From the IMG/VR virus record IMGVR_UViG_3300020156_000080, positions 1 to 22,811 of that record: a stretch of DNA of 22,811 nucleotides. The stretch is one strand, 5' to 3'. Positions within the stretch are counted from its first letter, which is position 1. Every line of letters starts with the position of its first letter. Below, piece after piece: positions 20,366-22,811 of this stretch. The DNA is from a virus. Under the pieces are notes generated by a model. The model was given only the letters and a program-made list of their open reading frames with translations. It was not told the origin of the DNA and did no database searches. A program made the translations under genes and the position numbers.

Positions 20366-21202
20366 ATGAACAGGAAGGGCATCACGTTTTTCAGAGGCAT
20401 TTTCGCGGCGCTTGTCCTGGCAGGTCTCGCCGGCCTGACCATGGCACAGAACGTCTACTACAACCCAGCCAATGCCGTCGGCAGCGGCCACGTCGACCTG
20501 ATCGAGTTCGCAGCATGGTCGTGGGCTGAACGCACCGGCATGGCCGTCGAGTATGCCGGCACCACCACCGCTGGCGAGTGCGTGGCGAACGCGATCACAA
20601 TCCGCACGGCGGTGCTCGCCGAGTGGAACATGGCGATGGACGCCATACAGGCCACGCCAGCGGAGCGCACGGGCTTCCGCGGTTTCACGTTCACCTGCCC
20701 GTACGGCGGCTACACGCTGCTGCTGTCGCCGCACTGGTCGGTTAACCGGATCACGATCCTGCATGAGCTAGGCCACGGCCTGCGCGGCTTCGGGCACACC
20801 GGCGCCTACTTCGCCGCCATGAACGCCGCCGCAGCAGCTGAGGCGCTGATCACGGACTGGGACATCGATTTCATCCTTGCAAGCCCAGACTGGCCGGTGC
20901 CGTTTGCCGCCAGCTATTGCCACGTCGAGGTCGCGAACGACATGGACCTGATGATCAGCGAAATCGACGACCGCCGTGTGCGCCTGAACTACGAAGGATC
21001 GGTCGACGGGCATCATACGTGGGGCGCCGCGATGAACGAGATTATTTACGACTCCGGCCCGGGCTGCACGAACGCCACGCTGCACAGCAACGGCGACGTA
21101 ACGCTGGCCGACATCAGGAGCGAGGCCGGGAACTACAGCGCCGCCTACCTGCAGTACATGCCGGCGACAAACAAGTGGCGCCTGACTTCCTTGACGCCTT
21201 GA
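20366..21202 (+). CDS. Secreted zinc metallopeptidase-like protein (metzincin-like HExxH)
   Basis: The 278-residue product has a Sec signal peptide: basic MNRKG and FFR, hydrophobic GIFAALVLAGLAGLTMA, with cleavage probably near Ala27. The zinc site is HELGHGLRGFGH, with His133, Glu134, His137 and a third His at 144. Matrixins have HELGHxLGxGH, so this looks like a metzincin site with one extra residue. Upstream, WAERTGMAVEYAG and NAITIRTAVLAEW are typical of the strand and helix before such a site. Four cysteines could form disulfides. The ATG at 20366 has GGAGAG upstream. Its own extended -10 and the operator module lie directly ahead, so it is separately controlled. Substrate and role are unknown; an envelope or secreted effector is inference. 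Confidence 0.78.
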   Translation: MNRKGITFFRGIFAALVLAGLAGLTMAQNVYYNPANAVGSGHVDLIEFAAWSWAERTGMAVEYAGTTTAGECVANAITIRTAVLAEWNMAMDAIQATPAERTGFRGFTFTCPYGGYTLLLSPHWSVNRITILHELGHGLRGFGHTGAYFAAMNAAAAAEALITDWDIDFILASPDWPVPFAASYCHVEVANDMDLMISEIDDRRVRLNYEGSVDGHHTWGAAMNEIIYDSGPGCTNATLHSNGDVTLADIRSEAGNYSAAYLQYMPATNKWRLTSLTP

Positions 21203-21212
21203 GGCTGCCACC

Positions 21213-21320
21213 ATGGAGATCAGCAACGAGGTTCTGTCGTTCCTGATGCTGGCCGCGAGCTGTGTGCTGCCTGATGATCGCAAGATCGTCGCAACCGGCC
21301 GCGAACATTGCCGACGCTGA
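21213..21320 (+). CDS. Possible small ORF (35 aa)
   Basis: ATG at 21213 opens MEISNEVLSFLMLAASCVLP, then 15 more residues to TGA at 21318. It follows the peptidase by 10 bases but has no good ribosome binding site. It overlaps a second small ORF in another frame. It could be the N-terminal remnant of a gene broken by a frameshift. Coding is uncertain. Confidence 0.3.
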   Translation: MEISNEVLSFLMLAASCVLPDDRKIVATGREHCRR

Positions 21321-21420
21321 AATGTGCGAGGACTTGAGGCGCTGCGGAATGCCAGAGGGAGACATCGAGCACCTGATGCGGGCGACGCGCTGCAGCTACT
21401 TCCCGCCGGTCGACCGGTAA
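21274..21420 (+). CDS. Possible small phage ORF (48 aa)
   Basis: From ATG 21274 the frame reads through ANIADAEMCEDLRRCGMPEG and DIEHLMRATRCSYFPPVDR to TAA at 21418. The composition is protein-like, with helical segments and three cysteines. An internal ATG at 21322 is an alternative start. No clear ribosome binding site is seen, so translation may be coupled to the overlapping upstream ORF. The family is not recognised. Confidence 0.4.
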   Translation: MIARSSQPAANIADAEMCEDLRRCGMPEGDIEHLMRATRCSYFPPVDR

Positions 21421-21427
21421 ACCGAAA

Positions 21428-21462
21428 CCAGCGAGGCACGACCGACCGGCGCGCCTCGCTGG
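21428..21462. other. 10-bp perfect inverted repeat in an intergenic gap
   Basis: CCAGCGAGGC (21428-21437) and GCCTCGCTGG (21453-21462) are perfect complements around a 15-base loop. There is no T-run after it. It may end the upstream transcript by a Rho-dependent or stabilising mechanism, or act on the gene at 21503. Confidence 0.55.
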
Positions 21463-21502
21463 AATAACTACAGCCGGCCGGGCTTACCGAGGAAAGGATT
21501 GC

Positions 21503-21730
21503 ATGTGTCACATACTTGAATACCGGGATCGCGAGAACTGCACCGACGAGAGCGAGAAGGCGGAATCGATCGAGAAGGCCGTCGCCCGCGCGAAGGAACT
21601 GGCGGTCCAGAATAACTGCGAGGTCACGATCTACCAGCCGATCCGCGTCGTGCGCGCTGAGACCCGGGCCGTCGTCGAGGAGTACCGCGAGCCGCCGCGC
21701 CCTGCTGCTGAGGCGAGGGCGCAGGCGTGA
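21503..21730 (+). CDS. Small hypothetical phage protein
   Basis: The 75-residue acidic protein starts at ATG 21503 with a strong ribosome binding site (GAGGAAAGGA). A short strand MCHILEYRD is followed by a helix, SIEKAVARAKELAVQNN, and a strand EVTIYQPIRVV, ending in an Ala/Glu-rich tail. The compact alpha-beta layout is protein-like but no family is recognised. Its stop overlaps the GTG start of the next gene. Confidence 0.75.
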   Translation: MCHILEYRDRENCTDESEKAESIEKAVARAKELAVQNNCEVTIYQPIRVVRAETRAVVEEYREPPRPAAEARAQA

Positions 21731-21930
21731 CGACCCAAAGCCGCCGGCAATCTCTGGTCGAGACCTTCACCGGCACCGGCATCGGGATGGTCGGCAGTTG
21801 GCTGATCGCTTACAGCACCTACGTGCTGATAACTGACAAGGTGGTGGCCGTGACGATCACCACCGCCGCCTGCACTGTCTGGAGCCTGGTGCGCGGCTAC
21901 TGCGTGAGGCGCTACTTCGCGCGTCGCTGA
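21727..21930 (+). CDS. Two-helix membrane protein, DUF7220-like
   Basis: The 67-residue protein begins with QSRRQSLVETFTGTGIGM, the pattern of a widespread phage family of small membrane proteins (DUF7220-like). Two membrane helices follow: MVGSWLIAYSTYVLI and VVAVTITTAACTVWSLV. It ends in a basic tail, RRYFARR. GTG at 21727 overlaps the upstream stop as GTGA, and the final TGA overlaps the next ATG. The family's function is unknown. Confidence 0.75.
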   Translation: MTTQSRRQSLVETFTGTGIGMVGSWLIAYSTYVLITDKVVAVTITTAACTVWSLVRGYCVRRYFARR

Positions 21931-22190
21931 TGATCAAGTGGGTCCAGGATCGCGAGAAACCCGGCCGCGGCGAAACCGTGGGCAAGGTCAGCCGGTACTC
22001 GATACGGTCGGACTGCGGGCGCTGGATCATCAGCCGCATGACGTCCGACGACCGCGAGGTCTTCATGCTCTGGGAGCGCGGCAACAAGAAAGCCCGGTTC
22101 ATGAACCCGGAAGGCACGTTCGGCTACCTGGACAAGTTCCCGACGTCCGCTGCGGCGAAAGCTGATGCGGATCGCAGGATGACAGGATAG
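21930..22190 (+). CDS. Hypothetical phage protein
   Basis: The 86-residue protein has alternating strands (SRYSIRSDCGRWIISRM, REVFMLWERGNKKARFM) and an ending FPTSAAAKADADRRM. It looks like a small beta domain with a C-terminal helix, a pattern I have seen only as phage hypotheticals. The ATG at 21930 shares bases with the preceding stop (TGATGA region). The next gene begins 10 bases after its stop. Confidence 0.72.
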   Translation: MIKWVQDREKPGRGETVGKVSRYSIRSDCGRWIISRMTSDDREVFMLWERGNKKARFMNPEGTFGYLDKFPTSAAAKADADRRMTG

Positions 22191-22200
22191 AATCAATGCG

Positions 22201-22587
22201 ATGGCACAGAACCGAGAGACCAGAACCGTCGCGCATCCGGCACTGCTGGCGGTCGGCAATCGCCCGGACGCACTGGTCTGGAAACAACCGGTGGGCAACT
22301 TCCGCGCCATGGACAACCCGGAGCGGATCGTAAAGGTCGGCACGCCCGGCCAGTCGGACGCCGGCATGGTCGTGGCGGTCGAGATCACCGCGGATATGGT
22401 GGGCAAGACGATCGGCGTCGCCGTGTTCCCTGAATTCAAAACCGCCAAGGGCAAGCAGCGCGATCGCCAGAAGGATTTCGAGGCGGCGGTTCGTTCCCGC
22501 GGCGGCGTCTACGAGCTCGTGCGCAGCGCCGAGCAGATGGTCGACCTGGTCGAGCGCGTGAAGCGCGGCGACATGTTTTCGAAGTAG
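22201..22587 (+). CDS. VRR-NUC-type nuclease
   Basis: The 128-residue protein fits the phage VRR-NUC fold (PD-(D/E)XK superfamily). VKVGTPGQSDAGMVV provides the active-site Asp, and VAVFPEFKTAKGKQRDRQ provides the E-x-K and the basic patch. FEAAVRSRGGVYELVRSAEQ then completes the family pattern. Stand-alone VRR-NUC proteins in phages are thought to cut branched or structured DNA during replication. The ATG at 22201 has only a weak ribosome binding site. It is the last complete gene in the window, followed by a leader-like gap and a strong terminator. Confidence 0.88.
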   Translation: MAQNRETRTVAHPALLAVGNRPDALVWKQPVGNFRAMDNPERIVKVGTPGQSDAGMVVAVEITADMVGKTIGVAVFPEFKTAKGKQRDRQKDFEAAVRSRGGVYELVRSAEQMVDLVERVKRGDMFSK

Positions 22588-22697
22588 TAGGCAGCGGTCG
22601 GCTGCTCCTGGGATGCGCGCGCCATACCCGACGGCCGCAAGCGCGAGGACGGTGCTAGCCTCCCCAGCGTTCCCGGGTAAATCCGAAGGCCAGCAGG

Positions 22698-22737
22698 AAT
22701 CCCGCCCGACGGCTCACAACGTCCGGCGGGATTTTTT
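22698..22737 (+). terminator. Strong rho-independent terminator
   Basis: AATCCCGCCCGACG (22698-22711) pairs with CGTCCGGCGGGATT (22720-22733) with one mismatch, 8-base loop, followed by a T-run at 22732-22737. It ends the accessory operon just before operator site C. The 110 bases before it (22588-22697) hold no gene; a short GCAGC/GCTGC hairpin is the only structure seen. Confidence 0.9.
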
Positions 22738-22743
22738 ATGCGT

Positions 22744-22796
22744 AAAAGTATTGACACCGTAAATATGATGACCGGACAATATTACGACGCCAGCAA
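22744..22796 (+). promoter_or_regulatory. Repeated operator/promoter module (site C) at the window end
   Basis: TTGACA (22751-22756), 18 bp, GACAAT (22775-22780) form a promoter; the -35 lies in TATTGAC-ACC-GTAAATA (22749-22765), and ACAATATTAC (22776-22785) is the second element. It follows the terminator and presumably starts a new transcript beyond the window. Confidence 0.7.
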
Positions 22797-22811
22797 AATA
22801 GCCGGCGCAAC

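Noticed and set aside
22739-22811. Open frame from ATG 22739 through operator C to the window end
   Set aside because: It reads through the promoter module, lies in a terminator's T-run, and its differences from the copy at 16971 are all amino-acid-changing.
1-22811. CRISPR array, insertion sequence or transposase
   Set aside because: No regularly spaced repeats and no transposase-like reading frame were seen on either strand.

Overview
The window is one continuous stretch of a temperate phage of a GC-rich Gram-negative proteobacterium. The contractile-tail genes follow the order of phage P2 (FII, E/E', T, U, X, D). The Rz/Rz1 spanins imply a host with an outer membrane. The integrase neighbours a copy of the start of the host gene dusA, a known integration target in Gamma- and Betaproteobacteria. 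The species cannot be named from the sequence.

Layout. 1-4919 (+) is the end of an unidentified gene followed by tail genes: tube, E with a -1 frameshift into E', tape measure, gpU, gpX and gpD. 4920-6930 (+) is the lysis cassette: two small membrane proteins, a GH19 endolysin, and Rz with Rz1 nested inside it. 6931-7514 holds a terminator, one copy of a repeated operator, and a transcription unit of about 480 nt with no convincing protein. It can fold extensively and is probably a structured non-coding RNA. 7496-8566 (-) is a tyrosine integrase. 8580-8825 is an attP-like region: a dusA 5' fragment flanked by GTTGTAC repeats. 8763-10392 (-) encodes a caspase-like peptidase and two small DNA-binding proteins. 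10516-13181 (-) is a recombination operon: RecE-like nuclease, an unrecognised protein with an SSB-like acidic tip, a DUF6378-like protein and SSB. 13182-13306 is a divergent control region. 13307-16989 (+) is the rightward early operon: a Cro-like protein, an HNH-AP2 nuclease, a zinc protein, an MmcB-like protein and a DEAH helicase. 17040-22587 (+) is accessory: small phage proteins, a HAD phosphatase-like protein, an Ead/Ea22-like plus NTP-pyrophosphohydrolase-like fusion, a DUF1643 protein, a secreted zinc-peptidase-like protein and a VRR-NUC nuclease.

How it works together. A regulatory module, TATTKACANCGTAAATA followed 7-10 bp later by an AATATT-centred palindrome, occurs at 16976, 20268 and 22749, with a weaker copy at 6988. 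It lies upstream of a small membrane protein, the secreted peptidase, whatever follows the window, and the putative ncRNA. This suggests one phage regulon covering accessory genes and the RNA. Because related copies lie on both sides of the attP-like site, the two flanks look like one phage genome. The sequence is therefore best explained as a free, circular or concatemeric phage genome, or as tandem prophages, rather than one prophage end next to host DNA.

The most notable items are the structured RNA, the dusA-carrying attP with arm-like repeats, the shared operator module, and the two predicted peptidases (caspase-like and metzincin-like).
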